Positions 37,986 through 49,556 of a stretch of DNA of 64,000 bases are shown piece after piece; the stretch's first letter is position 1, and each line of letters starts with the position of its first letter. The stretch is from positions 1 to 64,000 of the IMG/VR virus record IMGVR_UViG_3300030333_004027; one strand, given 5' to 3'. The stretch comes from a virus. A program made the translations under genes and the position numbers. The notes below the pieces were generated by a model. It had not been told where the DNA came from. It saw only the letters and a list, made by a program, of their open reading frames with translations, and did no database searches.

Positions 37986-38702
37986 ATGTTATTGATAGAC
38001 GACAGGGAAAACCCCAAAGTTATCAACAAAATTCTCATGCGTATGGGAGATGCTTCACATGATAAGAAAGGAGAGGCAAGAGTCCTACGCATGAAATCAT
38101 CTGACTACCGCATGGGAACGTGGGGCATAGAAGCCAAAGAAATAAACGACTTGTATCGTTCAATCATGGGCTTTGGGAGAACAAGAACAATAGTGGACCA
38201 ACTGAGAGATTTGGAGAGAGAGTTTGAAACTCCAATGCTAGTTGTTTATGGGACAAAAATAAAACCGTATGTTCCGGGCAGACCAACGGCTAGAACAATG
38301 GCGATTGAGATTGCTCGGACTAAGAAAGTAATACAACAATTCAAGATGAATTTCTATCAGCGTTTTCCTAAAATTAGATACATGGAACTTGCTACTATGG
38401 ATGAGTTTGTAAACTTTTTAGTGACAAACCACCATCAAATTAATGTTAAAAGTAAAATAGGCGTATCAAAATTGCCGTTGGATATACAGAAAGATTTAAT
38501 TAAGGCAAAACTAGACCCACGTATCAAAGTGTTGTCATCATTAGAGGGGATTACACCTAAGCACGCAGAAGATTTACTGCAAAAGTTTGGTAGTATTTCT
38601 AAGTTGCTATCAACCCGCACGACTCAGAAATCTATCATGGAGATTGAAGGTCTAGGGAGAGAGAAGGCTAAGAGAATCCTAAGCCTAAGAGATAACTATT
38701 GA
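37986..38702 (+). CDS. XPF/ERCC4-type nuclease with helix-hairpin-helix domain
   Basis: The 238-residue protein starts with the ERCC4 nuclease signature (LLIDDREN, then a GIEAKEINDLYRS strand and helix equivalent to ERKxxxD). It ends in two helix-hairpin-helix motifs (LSSLEGITPKHAEDLLQKFG and IMEIEGLGREKAKRIL). Such enzymes cut branched or flapped DNA near junctions. It lies at the end of the replication module and converges with the tail operon; the two genes overlap by 7 bp. The start codon lies about 30 nt after CTTAAATAG. Confidence 0.85.
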   Translation: MLLIDDRENPKVINKILMRMGDASHDKKGEARVLRMKSSDYRMGTWGIEAKEINDLYRSIMGFGRTRTIVDQLRDLEREFETPMLVVYGTKIKPYVPGRPTARTMAIEIARTKKVIQQFKMNFYQRFPKIRYMELATMDEFVNFLVTNHHQINVKSKIGVSKLPLDIQKDLIKAKLDPRIKVLSSLEGITPKHAEDLLQKFGSISKLLSTRTTQKSIMEIEGLGREKAKRILSLRDNY

Positions 38703-41700
38703 GTTATCTGTGATGATGCGAAGGACAAATCTGCTGATGTATTCGGTGTGCTGACTGCTGACGTAGTTTGTTTTATGCCTAAATTAGTTAGAGAAACAGA
38801 AGCATAGTTGGCCGTATCGTTACCCGACCCTGCGTTTCTACTTATCTCTACCTCTATAGTTGTGTTAGGAGAACTTGAGCCTGCAACCCTATTATGGAAA
38901 AGAGTTATTTGTTCATTTACTATGTTGGGTTGTATAAGCGCAGTCTGTGTATATGTTGCACCGTTGACAGTCACTACGGTTGTTAGTTGTGCAATCCCGC
39001 CGTTACTGAGATTGGTAGCGTTTGCTACTATATGCAAATCATCGGACATAGCATTGGGTAAAGAAGTTAATGTTGTGATAAAAGAACTTGAAAAGGATGG
39101 AGTGCCGCCATCTTCTTCAAAGCCCACTCCGGGGAAAGTCATGCCGTTTGAACTATCCACAGCGTTTCCGCCGGATACATCACCTGTTGAGCCTGACCCT
39201 GCATTTTGGTTAGTCGTTGCTGTGGTTGATGTTCTGTCTGCCCCCAATATTCTAGTTTCACCAAAGCCCATGTTGTGTTGAAAGTTATCCATCCTTCTTC
39301 TTATCCTTGCGAAGAATCCTGTGGATAGGTCGTTCCCACTAATATTCTGTTGAAGGCTGCCGCTTCCCAATCCCCAACCCCAACCACCACCATATCCGGG
39401 CGGCGGGCCTTGAGAAAGAGGGGGTGTTGTCAACTCTTCTACACCGGGGCTTGCAGGCGGCACATATACGGGCGGTGGGTTGTCGTGGAACGTGGCCGGA
39501 TAAATCGCATTAGATGGCAAGAAAGCAGTAATATTATCTGCTCTCATAGATTCATCAAGAGATAGAGTTAGATTGAGATTTTCTTTGCCTGCTCCTGATA
39601 ACGACCATTCAATATTTTTTATGACAAAAGTTTCATCATTGTATCCCAATCCCGCATCCGTGAGTTTTATAAATGTAGCGGGGGTGTAAGACAAATCCTT
39701 TACCATGTGTATACGAGGTGCATTCCAAATAGCGCGAGAGGCCGCACCATGAAACATATAAAACTCTTCGTGCATTCTGCCACCGAGAGGGAATATAGAG
39801 TCTGTGTTTCCTGTGGTAATATTACCGTTGGCCGTGCCTGCGGTAATACCCGGAAGAGTGTTAGCAGATTTAAATATGTTAGCAGATGTCGGGTCGCCGC
39901 ACCTGTGCCTTAGCAAATCCCTACAGTAATCTGCATTAAAAGAGACTATGATTTTTCTTGTAGGGTTAAAAGCAGAACCACCATTGTTCCAATATGATAA
40001 CGGTAAAACTAATTCATAGAAGCCGTTTTCTTTTACTACTGCACGACTATATCGAGAAGCGCCCGTCATAGAATGAGTGCCGCCGGAATCACTAATATCT
40101 GCGGCCTTTACTTTACCACTACTAGCACCAAAGGCATAGTCAACTACCCATATACAAAATTCTGCATCATCTATCTTAGTAGCGTTTGTTTGGTTTTCTT
40201 TGGGTGTGACGAAAATTCTCAATTCGTTTCCGGTTTCCTCACTAACAAGAGGACAATGGTTTGGCACATGAACTAACTGCACCGCGTGGCTAACCGAGTG
40301 AGAACCATACCAATAGAAGTTATTGTTCCATGCAATATCAGTTGCGCTTGTGTTGGCCTGTGAGTAGCCGGATTTACCCCACCTGTTAAAAGCGGTTCCG
40401 TTAGTTCCAAGATTACCGTCAAGTGCGTTACTCATGCCTGTAAAGAGAGAGCCACCTGTTCCTAATCGAGTCCAACTATGAGGTTTTATAGATGTATCGG
40501 CTTTACCTTGTAGTGCTATGTATGGGTCAGCGATGTATCCATACCTACCGGTCTGTATCAATTTAGAATCTATCAAACTAGTAGCACTATCTTCTACATA
40601 AGCAGTATCGATGGGTTCTATAGAAATAATCGCATTAGTCTTTCTGCTTGCATTGTATTCTTTTTGTGCTAATCTATACGCTTCTTTTTCTAATTTAATT
40701 GTTGGGAACTCTAAGGTTTTCCATCTTGTGGTCGAACTAATTGTTCCCTTTGGATAATCCACAAAGTTTTTATTATCGTTATAATAAACCCTTACGTTTG
40801 TCACTACCCCCGACACATTAGTTTTAAGACTGTTTACTTTCATGTTATTTCTATCAAACACCATACCGCTATTATACTTTGGTCTTAATTCTATTCTGCT
40901 ATCTCTTCCCGAAAGCCAAGAGAAAGAGGTGTGGTGATTATTGAGAGTTCCAAAACCCGCACTTCTTTGTATATTCTTGAGACTATTCAAAAGATTGCCG
41001 GTTCCAATATTTAACACACCGCCATACAAATCATTATTAGTTGTTCCGCCATCAGAAGTCATTAAATTAGTATTCGGTATATTATTAATGTCATAAAGAG
41101 AAGCGAGCCTAGTTCTAGGGTTCCAATTTTTCGTTAGTCCCGCGTTCCATAGTGTTCTAACTTTATCGCTATCAGCGTAAGTTCCAGAATTTTCTGATTC
41201 GGCTACACCTTCTATATGCATTAGCATTCTTGTAATAACATTTGCGCCGGTCCATATAGTGCTACTAACAGTCACAGTTTCCCAATCGTAATCTCCATCA
41301 CCGTCAGTTCCATCTTTTACACTTATATTATGTTGTGCGCCGACATAACCACCCGTTGCGGTGTGGTAGGCTCGCAAATATGCTAATCTATCATCTACAG
41401 TATCGCTGGTTGCTTCTTCCCATGTAGAATTACTATGAGTCCATAAGCCACCTAGTTGCACAGGTATAGTCCAATCATCGTTTACATTCCACGTTCCTGA
41501 TGCCAAAAACCCTCTATCAACAATTAACTCCTTTACTTCGTAACCGCCTTCTGATGTTTCACCATCTCCTACCTCTATAATCTTATGTTTAACTCCCGTA
41601 GTATCGTTTATTATCATCATACCGGCTTGTATACCTAATTCTTCCCAATTTGTTGCAGAACCATCAAAATTATCTAATGTTAGTTTATAATTAGTATTAT

Positions 41701-44700
41701 TATTAATTAAAGTTGCACTAGTCCAAGCATCATCACTTGTTCTTTCTGTTGTGTTTTTACTAGTCCAAACAAAATATAACGTAAATATGCTTACGTCATT
41801 TGACCCTTCTACGTTTTCTGACATTTGCATTCTTCCGACACCACTATTAGCAAAAATGTTAATATCTGCAACTCTTAAACCTGCATCATTCATTCCCACA
41901 TCGTGTGTTAATGAGGTCACATCGCTAATAACTTTGTAAGCATTAGGATTAGTTGCTTGGTTTTTACCTTTGTTTCCATCTGACGTAATTGCTTCTGCCC
42001 AATAATTATCAAGTAGCGCAGGGAATCCCTTTGTTTCTACTTCATAATCTGTTAAGTTAGTATTACCACCGCTTATCTGATAAACGCCGCCTTGATTTAC
42101 AGGAGTATTAAGGTTAAAGAAAGGTGATGTATCAACAATACACATAGCACCACCCTTATCTTCCCAATCTTTAAATCTGCTATCTGTGGATTCATCACAG
42201 GGAATAATCTCAATCGGGCCAATTGCTTCATCTCCTGTATCAGCAGATATAAATGGTGTATCAACAAGTATTTGAGTTGAATTAGTATCTAATACCTTAT
42301 ACACACCATCATGTAAATTTGAGCCGGATATATTTACATAGGTTGATGTAAGCCCATGTGAAACTGATGTTGTTATTTTTAGTCTATCTGTAGCATAACT
42401 ACCAAAAGTTCCTGTGTTTGCTGCTAGTGAAGTTGCAAGTTTAGCCGTTTTTGCGGTTCCATTACCGTAATTTACAGGTTTTGAAAATCCTGCGTTTGTG
42501 CATGGGTCTATAGAACTTATATCAGACAATACTAAATCTTCGTTTATTTTTAATTCTGTAAATCTATCGGGGCTTCCATCTGCCTTTAGTTTGTCTAAGT
42601 AATACAAATTAACTTTATGTTTTTCTGTTGTCGGAAATTGTAAACCAAATTTAGTCTTACGTGTTCCCCCGTCTGCATCAGCGTTTCCGTCTATTCTCAT
42701 GTCTGCCCATAGAATCCACAAGTGCTTATAATCTTCTTGAAATTTTAATGGAAATACCCACACTTGATTCTTATAAGTATAATTATTACCGTCTTTCCAC
42801 TTTTTATATTTACTTGAAAACCATGTAAATTCTTTATCTATATATTTACAACCCGTCATATAATATCGGCTATTTACCGTATCTTCATAAAGACCTTGAT
42901 AAATAAATTTCCCTGAAGTATTTGGTTGTGAACCTGCATCACTATATATTCGCGGTCCTGTTCCTGTGCCATCTAGGGTTCCACTTGTCCACCACCCCCT
43001 TGCCTCAATTTGACAAACTCCCGACCATTGTTGTTGTTCTACTAATCTATTGTAAAGGCCCGCACTTATTGGGACTGATTTAGTTGTTGGTCCTATACCA
43101 TATATTGCACTACCTGTCGCCCATAGTGGGTGGTTATTAAGAGTAAAATTGCCGGTGTTTTCACCCACATTTCCTGTTCCTCTAAATCTATTACTGTTTA
43201 ATTCTTCGGCATATACGCCGGGACTACCAAAAGGCGCTTGAGTGCCATCACCATGAGGATAATAGTCAATTACCCCGAAATGATACTTAAACCACAATGA
43301 TTTAGGTAGGTCGCGCATCCACCGCGCGTGTATGGGCCTGTGATAAGCATTACCTAAATCACCATCTATTATTGCTAACTGTCCCTTGTCCTTACTCCAT
43401 TCATATCTATTATCTCCGGTAAGAGTTAATCCTACGTTTCTTATATTTCCATAGCGGTTTTCCCACCAAGAATCACCATAATCACTACCCGGCTCTCCAC
43501 TAGGTATGGGTATATCAGTCACCACAGAATATATGTTAGGGCAGGCTGTATGAGTAGTTCCCCATCTATTAGTAGTATATATATCTTTACCTATTCTTAC
43601 TTCTGTAACTGTAGCCTTTCTGCATAAACGAACAACACATGGGCTTGCATTCTTTTTTGGAATCCCTGACCCATACCCATTAGTCAAAACCTTTCCTTTA
43701 TTAACATGATTGATGTAAAATGTATCTCCTACTTTTAAACCGGGGTTAGCATCAAACGTAATTGAAATTGTGCTTCCTTGACTAATCCCTATGCTTGTGT
43801 TATCTGTTGGTGTGTTATTATAATTAGAAAGATAGTTATTCCACCATACGCTACTATCTACACCTATTATATTTGCAATTTCATTAATATATCCACTAGT
43901 AAGGGTATTTGTCCTAAACCTACCCATGTAAATAATGTGGGCGCTAGTTTCAGGCGTGTAAGTTGCATCAGTAATAACTTTTTGAGCATAATTCGGGTCA
44001 TACATATTTCCCACATGAAGTATATCAACATCATTTTCATTATGGCTATCGGCATTAACTATATTAATATTAGAAGAAGTCGCAAGAAGAGAAGTAAAAC
44101 CATCCATATGTAAACAAGTTTTAATAGCACTTGTGCTTACATCAGTATTGGTAATAGTGTTACGAAGAGCATTGTTTGCACTAAATACTTTTCTTTGTTG
44201 AAATCCACCAATACCAAAACCAAAATATTCGTGTTCTATAGAATTAGGTCCGTGTGTATCTTCATTGTTATACATTTGTATAGGCATTCCTGAACCTAAC
44301 TGCAAACGCTGATTAGCATTTTGTTGAAAATTATTCTTTTGCCCAAACCCTAACTTATGGTCTAGCAATTTAAGTGGGCGAGTTCCCATATTCATTATAC
44401 TTTGAAAGCCGTTGTTTTCAGCAGTCCAATATGGCACAGGGTCTTCATTTTCTGTGTTTCCTAATTGACCTACATCCCACAAGGGTATTTGTTTACCTAA
44501 CAAAGATGCACGATGATTTGCAGTAATTACTATTTTCCTATCTTTATTCTGTTGGTTAATTCTCATAGTGTCAATAATGCCTCTCCATACGGGTCTATCT
44601 ATTCTCTTGTCTTCTTCCGATGCAAAGACAATTAAATCACAGTCAACAGGGTCGGTGTTAGAAAATAAATCTTTTAAGTTATAAGTATAGTTGCTTGCTG

Positions 44701-46258
44701 CTGTTCCCGGCTGTCCGTCATCAGCAGGGTCAAATATTTCGATTGTTCCTGAAGAAAATGCGTTGTTAGGCATTGATAATTTAAAATTAGTGACGGGTGT
44801 TTCTGCGTGCCTGTCTTTGTTTGTGAGTGGTGATGTAAGGTATCTTACTAATCCAACCCTGTCTAGCATTAGATATGCTACCCCTACAGTTGAAGTGCTT
44901 GCGTTTGTAGTTTCAGGTCTATGATATAACTCGTAGCCATACAATTCGTCTGCTGTCACAGATGAGCCAAAAGCGGTATTATCTAAGGAATAGCCGCTTG
45001 AGTTTCCTATCTGCGTGCCATCTATATAGACGTAGTATTTTTGATTGGTATAATCAATACGGAAATCCACATCTATCCATGTGTGGTCTAACCAATCTGC
45101 GTTGATGTTAGATTGAAGACTACCGATATGTGATGCTCCCAAGCAATCATAAGTAGAATAGTGTGCGTAGTTTCCACCTAAATTACCGCTACTAGTGCCT
45201 AAACCCAACCTAAAATTAATCGCAGGGTTTCCTGAATAAGCAGTCGTGTCACTAATACCTGCTTGTGATACGGGATAACCAACCTTAAAATCAATTAGCA
45301 TAGGGTATTCTCCGTTAGTAAAAGACTGCCCCCTAATATTACTGTTTGTTGATGAAGTATCTCCGTGATGACATCTTGCGGCTAGTCTAACGTGGAATAC
45401 ATCGTTATCCAATCTGCTATTTAAAGCACCATCGTAGGATATAGAAGGTATAGCATCAGTATTATTGATGCCCTTTATTACTAAAAACGGTTTACCACCC
45501 GGAGATTTTAACGTCTTAAACAAATTTTCCGGCGTAGCGTTAGTAGCACTACCCGTAGTATAACTTAGACACTCTCCGGTCCATATACCTGTTAGGTTTG
45601 ACATGGCTATGTTTCTATTGGGTTCAGATGATGTATACCAAGAGTCAAACATCCCTGCTTTTTTATTGACGTATTCTGTGCTTGTAATGTTATCAGTAGA
45701 ACCATCGGTCTTTGTATGATATGGTTCCATCGCACTTCTGCGAAATGTTGCATCTTCATTTCCACAATTTAGTAGGTAAATTCCGTTTGTATCATACCCA
45801 TTGACTATTAACTGATAACCATTATTGCTTCCTAGCCCTGTGTCTTTGTAGTCGGTGTTGCTTGTTCCATCACCGTATTTAAATCTGTTAGGTGCAAGCC
45901 CGTTAGGATACTGCAACTGCGCTCTCCCTGCCCAATTGCTATTACTGTTTCGTATAGTATCGTGTGATAGCCATTCATACATTCCGTTATTTTTAAGTTT
46001 AGATAAAAGGTCTATACTCACACCGTCAATACTGTTAAGCGTAGTGGAGTATTGTTCTCTATCTATAATAGACCATCTGTATCTAGGATTCGATATTGCC
46101 TCACCGTTCAAGGGGTTTCCATGATGGCTTTTAAGTGACGAGTATGGAACTGTAAAACTAGGGGTATTTTCATCGTCTGCTATACCTCTAGCGTTTGTAA
46201 AATCATCGTAGTAACCCGCAAGCCAAAACGAATATTTGTCTTTTACTTCTCTTACCAT
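38696..46258 (-). CDS. Giant tail-tip/baseplate hub protein with LamG-like domain
   Basis: This 2520-residue protein follows the tape measure gene by 12 bp. The N-terminal 480 residues include a LamG-like beta sandwich (WIDVDFRIDYTNQKYYVYID). A hub-like region follows (FKLSMPNNAFSSGTIEIFDP, RPVWRGIIDTMRIN, KIVITANHRASLLGK). The middle is long and repetitive in composition. A second hub part lies near the C-terminus (KLEKEAYRLAQKEYNASRKT, FVIKNIEWSLSG). It ends with Ser/Thr/Gly-rich sequence. It would cap the tail and contact the host surface. The assignment to the hub is by position and motif. Confidence 0.7.
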   Translation of the reverse strand: MVREVKDKYSFWLAGYYDDFTNARGIADDENTPSFTVPYSSLKSHHGNPLNGEAISNPRYRWSIIDREQYSTTLNSIDGVSIDLLSKLKNNGMYEWLSHDTIRNSNSNWAGRAQLQYPNGLAPNRFKYGDGTSNTDYKDTGLGSNNGYQLIVNGYDTNGIYLLNCGNEDATFRRSAMEPYHTKTDGSTDNITSTEYVNKKAGMFDSWYTSSEPNRNIAMSNLTGIWTGECLSYTTGSATNATPENLFKTLKSPGGKPFLVIKGINNTDAIPSISYDGALNSRLDNDVFHVRLAARCHHGDTSSTNSNIRGQSFTNGEYPMLIDFKVGYPVSQAGISDTTAYSGNPAINFRLGLGTSSGNLGGNYAHYSTYDCLGASHIGSLQSNINADWLDHTWIDVDFRIDYTNQKYYVYIDGTQIGNSSGYSLDNTAFGSSVTADELYGYELYHRPETTNASTSTVGVAYLMLDRVGLVRYLTSPLTNKDRHAETPVTNFKLSMPNNAFSSGTIEIFDPADDGQPGTAASNYTYNLKDLFSNTDPVDCDLIVFASEEDKRIDRPVWRGIIDTMRINQQNKDRKIVITANHRASLLGKQIPLWDVGQLGNTENEDPVPYWTAENNGFQSIMNMGTRPLKLLDHKLGFGQKNNFQQNANQRLQLGSGMPIQMYNNEDTHGPNSIEHEYFGFGIGGFQQRKVFSANNALRNTITNTDVSTSAIKTCLHMDGFTSLLATSSNINIVNADSHNENDVDILHVGNMYDPNYAQKVITDATYTPETSAHIIYMGRFRTNTLTSGYINEIANIIGVDSSVWWNNYLSNYNNTPTDNTSIGISQGSTISITFDANPGLKVGDTFYINHVNKGKVLTNGYGSGIPKKNASPCVVRLCRKATVTEVRIGKDIYTTNRWGTTHTACPNIYSVVTDIPIPSGEPGSDYGDSWWENRYGNIRNVGLTLTGDNRYEWSKDKGQLAIIDGDLGNAYHRPIHARWMRDLPKSLWFKYHFGVIDYYPHGDGTQAPFGSPGVYAEELNSNRFRGTGNVGENTGNFTLNNHPLWATGSAIYGIGPTTKSVPISAGLYNRLVEQQQWSGVCQIEARGWWTSGTLDGTGTGPRIYSDAGSQPNTSGKFIYQGLYEDTVNSRYYMTGCKYIDKEFTWFSSKYKKWKDGNNYTYKNQVWVFPLKFQEDYKHLWILWADMRIDGNADADGGTRKTKFGLQFPTTEKHKVNLYYLDKLKADGSPDRFTELKINEDLVLSDISSIDPCTNAGFSKPVNYGNGTAKTAKLATSLAANTGTFGSYATDRLKITTSVSHGLTSTYVNISGSNLHDGVYKVLDTNSTQILVDTPFISADTGDEAIGPIEIIPCDESTDSRFKDWEDKGGAMCIVDTSPFFNLNTPVNQGGVYQISGGNTNLTDYEVETKGFPALLDNYWAEAITSDGNKGKNQATNPNAYKVISDVTSLTHDVGMNDAGLRVADINIFANSGVGRMQMSENVEGSNDVSIFTLYFVWTSKNTTERTSDDAWTSATLINNNTNYKLTLDNFDGSATNWEELGIQAGMMIINDTTGVKHKIIEVGDGETSEGGYEVKELIVDRGFLASGTWNVNDDWTIPVQLGGLWTHSNSTWEEATSDTVDDRLAYLRAYHTATGGYVGAQHNISVKDGTDGDGDYDWETVTVSSTIWTGANVITRMLMHIEGVAESENSGTYADSDKVRTLWNAGLTKNWNPRTRLASLYDINNIPNTNLMTSDGGTTNNDLYGGVLNIGTGNLLNSLKNIQRSAGFGTLNNHHTSFSWLSGRDSRIELRPKYNSGMVFDRNNMKVNSLKTNVSGVVTNVRVYYNDNKNFVDYPKGTISSTTRWKTLEFPTIKLEKEAYRLAQKEYNASRKTNAIISIEPIDTAYVEDSATSLIDSKLIQTGRYGYIADPYIALQGKADTSIKPHSWTRLGTGGSLFTGMSNALDGNLGTNGTAFNRWGKSGYSQANTSATDIAWNNNFYWYGSHSVSHAVQLVHVPNHCPLVSEETGNELRIFVTPKENQTNATKIDDAEFCIWVVDYAFGASSGKVKAADISDSGGTHSMTGASRYSRAVVKENGFYELVLPLSYWNNGGSAFNPTRKIIVSFNADYCRDLLRHRCGDPTSANIFKSANTLPGITAGTANGNITTGNTDSIFPLGGRMHEEFYMFHGAASRAIWNAPRIHMVKDLSYTPATFIKLTDAGLGYNDETFVIKNIEWSLSGAGKENLNLTLSLDESMRADNITAFLPSNAIYPATFHDNPPPVYVPPASPGVEELTTPPLSQGPPPGYGGGWGWGLGSGSLQQNISGNDLSTGFFARIRRRMDNFQHNMGFGETRILGADRTSTTATTNQNAGSGSTGDVSGGNAVDSSNGMTFPGVGFEEDGGTPSFSSSFITTLTSLPNAMSDDLHIVANATNLSNGGIAQLTTVVTVNGATYTQTALIQPNIVNEQITLFHNRVAGSSSPNTTIEVEISRNAGSGNDTANYASVSLTNLGIKQTTSAVSTPNTSADLSFASSQITQ

Positions 46259-46270
46259 ACTTATCTCTCT

Positions 46271-49200
46271 CTATATAGTCTGACTCATTGATGATGTCAA
46301 ATTAACTCCCCTCATGGTTGCCCCTCTCTCAACGTGGTCTAATATCTCTTGCGCTACTTGTTCGGTTGTCATTCCATTAAAGTTGTTAGTCATTATGACT
46401 TCTGTGTTTACTAATAAATGTTCCACTCCACGATTAACAACCTGCCTTACTAGGTCGCCTGTCACGTTGGATTGGTTCATACCGTAAAACAACTCTTCTC
46501 TAGCATTATTAAACTCTAATAGAGAACGAGTAGCCGATTCCATACTACCTGCAACCATCGCAGCATCATTTTCCAAAGCACCCGCAAAGTCGCCCATAGA
46601 CCTAGCGTTTGCTTGTATCGCCTCATAGATTGCTTCCACACCTTCTTTTCCGCTTATCTCTATAAATCTTACTAAGTCGGCATATTCTTCTATTGTGGCT
46701 TCAGCATCATCTATAGCCTTTTGCGTCATATTCTCTCCTGTCAGGATATTAAATTCATCAAATAACCAACCTCTTTTTCTTGCCCCGGCCCCATGTTCCA
46801 ATTCGTGTATTGCATTAAGAACTTTTTGCACATCCTCTTCCATTATTTCTGCTGCATTTATTTCTGAGAATTTAGTCTCAAACGCATCTCCGTAGGTTTC
46901 TGCTAAGTTTGCTTGCTCTTCTGCCAACTTCTTAGATTCTGCGGTGGTTCCGGCAGCAAACTCACTTGCTTTTTCTCTCGCCGTGTCATACATATTTGCT
47001 AAGTCTGCAAGACTCAACTCTTCATTTTTAATAGTCTCTAAGAATAATTCGCTATCTGTCTGAGCGTAATCAAAAATTGTCTGACTTAAATCTTCTATAG
47101 ATTCTTTTCTCTTCTTTTCTTGTCTATTTAACATATAGTAAATTCCGCCCAATACCGCAAGTGTTACTCCGGCTGTTGCTATTGCTGCTAACGCCGTCCC
47201 TGTCGCAGCGCTTTGGGCGGCAGCCTGCGCCGTTAACGCTGTTGTTTTTCCTTGTATTACTTTTGTTTCTGCCGCTTCAACAGTTGCTTTTGTTGCGCTT
47301 GCTCCCGTTGCGGCTTTAGTTTGAGTTATAGATGCTATATTAGCAAAAATACCTGCCCACAGTTGACGATTTTTTTCAAGCATAACTTTTATTCCGCCCA
47401 TCTCAGCAATATTTTTCTTAACAGTCGCCGCCGCTAAGTGTAGTTGTTTAAGAGTTAACGCTCCCGTTGCTGCTATATTCAACGTCATACCAAGCCTATT
47501 CAATTTTTCATTCTGAGTTAGAGTCATCATCGCGGTTCCCAAAGCAAACGCAGCACCCGCGCCTGCATACAACATCTTTGCTCGTTCTGCTGACTTTCTA
47601 TTGAGGTCGTCCGTTTCTTCTTTTTCTGCTATAAGTGCCGCAAGTCTTTGTTCTGCTAACTCTCCTGATAGTCCTTCCGTAGCGTGTTTGTTTTGCTCTA
47701 ATAAATAACCCTGTGCTTGTAAAGTCTCATTAAATTCGTCATATTGTGTCTCTAACATCTCTATAGTATTCTCAAGTTCTTTATATTCTGCGGTATTTTC
47801 TTGGGTTGCTGCTAACTCCATTTTTCTTACACTTAGTTGCCTTCGATTTTCTGTTATGAAGTCCTTTGTGGTGTGAACATGACCTTCCATTGCTTTTTGT
47901 CTTTCCATGTATGTGTCTAATAACTCTTCTGCGTCAAGTAGTTCTTGGTCTGACCATTTTGTAATTTCTTTCCCTGCTTGTCTTGCTCCTATTAGATAAG
48001 ATTGTTGGATTTGAGTTAAATTTCTTGTGTTTTCTAAAGCCACTACAAACTGTCCGTTGGCATTACCAAATGCTCCTTCTAGCATTAGTTGGTCGCCGGC
48101 CATAGCCCTAGTGACTGCTCTTTGGGCTTGGAAAGCAACAGTCAGCGCAGCAACATTAGTCACAACACTAAACAAAGGTGCTACTATATTTTTCATATTC
48201 AAGCCTATAGTTGCTATACCTGTTCCAAACGGACCAATAGCGCCCAATGCATTAATAATTTCGTTTGTAAATGTGCTTTGTGCTTTAGCAGCATTAGTCA
48301 TAGCGGGTAAGAAAGCCTCACCCAATTCAGCCCTGTAGTTTGACAATTCAGCAGTTGCGGCCCTATATTTTGTAATTGGTGCTTCAGTCCTGTTTGCTAC
48401 TTCTTCAAGAGCAGGGAACATAGCCATCTGCGCTTCTGTAGCCAACTGCACAGACCTTTCATAGTTATTCATCAGTTTAATAAATCGTGTATAGTGTCTG
48501 TTGCCGGCAACGCTTTGCGCTATAGCCTGTTTTTCATTGGCTGCCATTGTCGCCCATTGTGGTGCTAAGTCTTCCATAATCTTTGAAAGAGGTCTTAGAT
48601 TTTCATTAGAATCTAATACTGCTATGTTGTATGATTCTAACTCTCTTCTAGCACCATTTATATCAGCACCTAGTCTAGCATACACCATCTTTAAAGCACG
48701 ACCGGCTTTACCTTGTTCCTCACCCGTTTCAATTAGAACGGCTGACTGCGCTGCCATCATCGCTATACTTTCGTTTGTTAGTTTTGCCTGAGAAGCAAAT
48801 TGATTCATAACGAAGGTGACTTGTTCCATTGTGGAAGCCGACCGGTTTTCAACGGTGTTGAGTTGGTCCATAACTCTTAGGGTGTTTTCCCTAATGGCTA
48901 ATCCCTTTTCTTCCGCATCTGTTAAATGTTCGGTATTCTCAGTCATAAAGAATAACTGTTGGTTTAGGTTGATGAGTCTTTGCATGGCTTGTTCTGTTTC
49001 CATACCGCTTATCAGACCAAACTCCATACCCAATTGCGTTCCTACTTCTGTCTGTCCTTTACCTAATACAGAAGCCAACTGAGCCATCTTTGCTGCTGCT
49101 GATAGTGCTTCTTCACCCGTAAAACCAAATTCTATACCTACTTCCCTTACGCCGTCTGCTATGGAATCTAAATCTTCGCCTGCTGCTAAGAACTTTTGAA

Positions 49201-49504
49201 GTTCGATTTCAGCATCGGCCATTGCCTCAGTCATAGGTAAAACTTCATTTATAACAGACTGAAAACCTGTGCCTATTACATCTATAGAATCTTGCATATT
49301 AGCAAAGGTGTCTAACATTATAGCGTTAAACACAGTCATAGATGTGTCTGCATCTTTGATAAGTTTGGCGGCTTGGAAACGACCGACCACATCGAAGAAG
49401 ACCATTGATGCGCCCGCTCGATTAACAAGCATGGCAATCGTCATTGCCATTATAGCAAGAATACTCCACGGTCCTGAAAGGACAATCCCGCTTTCAACTA
49501 TCAA
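46271..49504 (-). CDS. Tail tape measure protein
   Basis: This 1077-residue protein has the alpha-helical, Ala- and Glu-rich character of tape measures. Its N-terminal region has the TP901-type pattern (FTGEEALSAAAKMAQLASVLGKG, SVAGNRHYTRFIKLMNNYE). A hydrophobic membrane-like segment follows (QAAAQSAATGTALAAIATAGVTLAVLGGIYYM), then helical and acidic parts. Tape measures set tail length at about 0.15 nm per residue, which gives about 160 nm. The start at 49504 is a TTG; an internal ATG cannot be ruled out. Confidence 0.88.
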   Translation of the reverse strand: MIVESGIVLSGPWSILAIMAMTIAMLVNRAGASMVFFDVVGRFQAAKLIKDADTSMTVFNAIMLDTFANMQDSIDVIGTGFQSVINEVLPMTEAMADAEIELQKFLAAGEDLDSIADGVREVGIEFGFTGEEALSAAAKMAQLASVLGKGQTEVGTQLGMEFGLISGMETEQAMQRLINLNQQLFFMTENTEHLTDAEEKGLAIRENTLRVMDQLNTVENRSASTMEQVTFVMNQFASQAKLTNESIAMMAAQSAVLIETGEEQGKAGRALKMVYARLGADINGARRELESYNIAVLDSNENLRPLSKIMEDLAPQWATMAANEKQAIAQSVAGNRHYTRFIKLMNNYERSVQLATEAQMAMFPALEEVANRTEAPITKYRAATAELSNYRAELGEAFLPAMTNAAKAQSTFTNEIINALGAIGPFGTGIATIGLNMKNIVAPLFSVVTNVAALTVAFQAQRAVTRAMAGDQLMLEGAFGNANGQFVVALENTRNLTQIQQSYLIGARQAGKEITKWSDQELLDAEELLDTYMERQKAMEGHVHTTKDFITENRRQLSVRKMELAATQENTAEYKELENTIEMLETQYDEFNETLQAQGYLLEQNKHATEGLSGELAEQRLAALIAEKEETDDLNRKSAERAKMLYAGAGAAFALGTAMMTLTQNEKLNRLGMTLNIAATGALTLKQLHLAAATVKKNIAEMGGIKVMLEKNRQLWAGIFANIASITQTKAATGASATKATVEAAETKVIQGKTTALTAQAAAQSAATGTALAAIATAGVTLAVLGGIYYMLNRQEKKRKESIEDLSQTIFDYAQTDSELFLETIKNEELSLADLANMYDTAREKASEFAAGTTAESKKLAEEQANLAETYGDAFETKFSEINAAEIMEEDVQKVLNAIHELEHGAGARKRGWLFDEFNILTGENMTQKAIDDAEATIEEYADLVRFIEISGKEGVEAIYEAIQANARSMGDFAGALENDAAMVAGSMESATRSLLEFNNAREELFYGMNQSNVTGDLVRQVVNRGVEHLLVNTEVIMTNNFNGMTTEQVAQEILDHVERGATMRGVNLTSSMSQTI

Positions 49505-49556
49505 ACTGCATCCACTCCACCTACTGCCTTACGGCCCACTACATATTACGCTAATA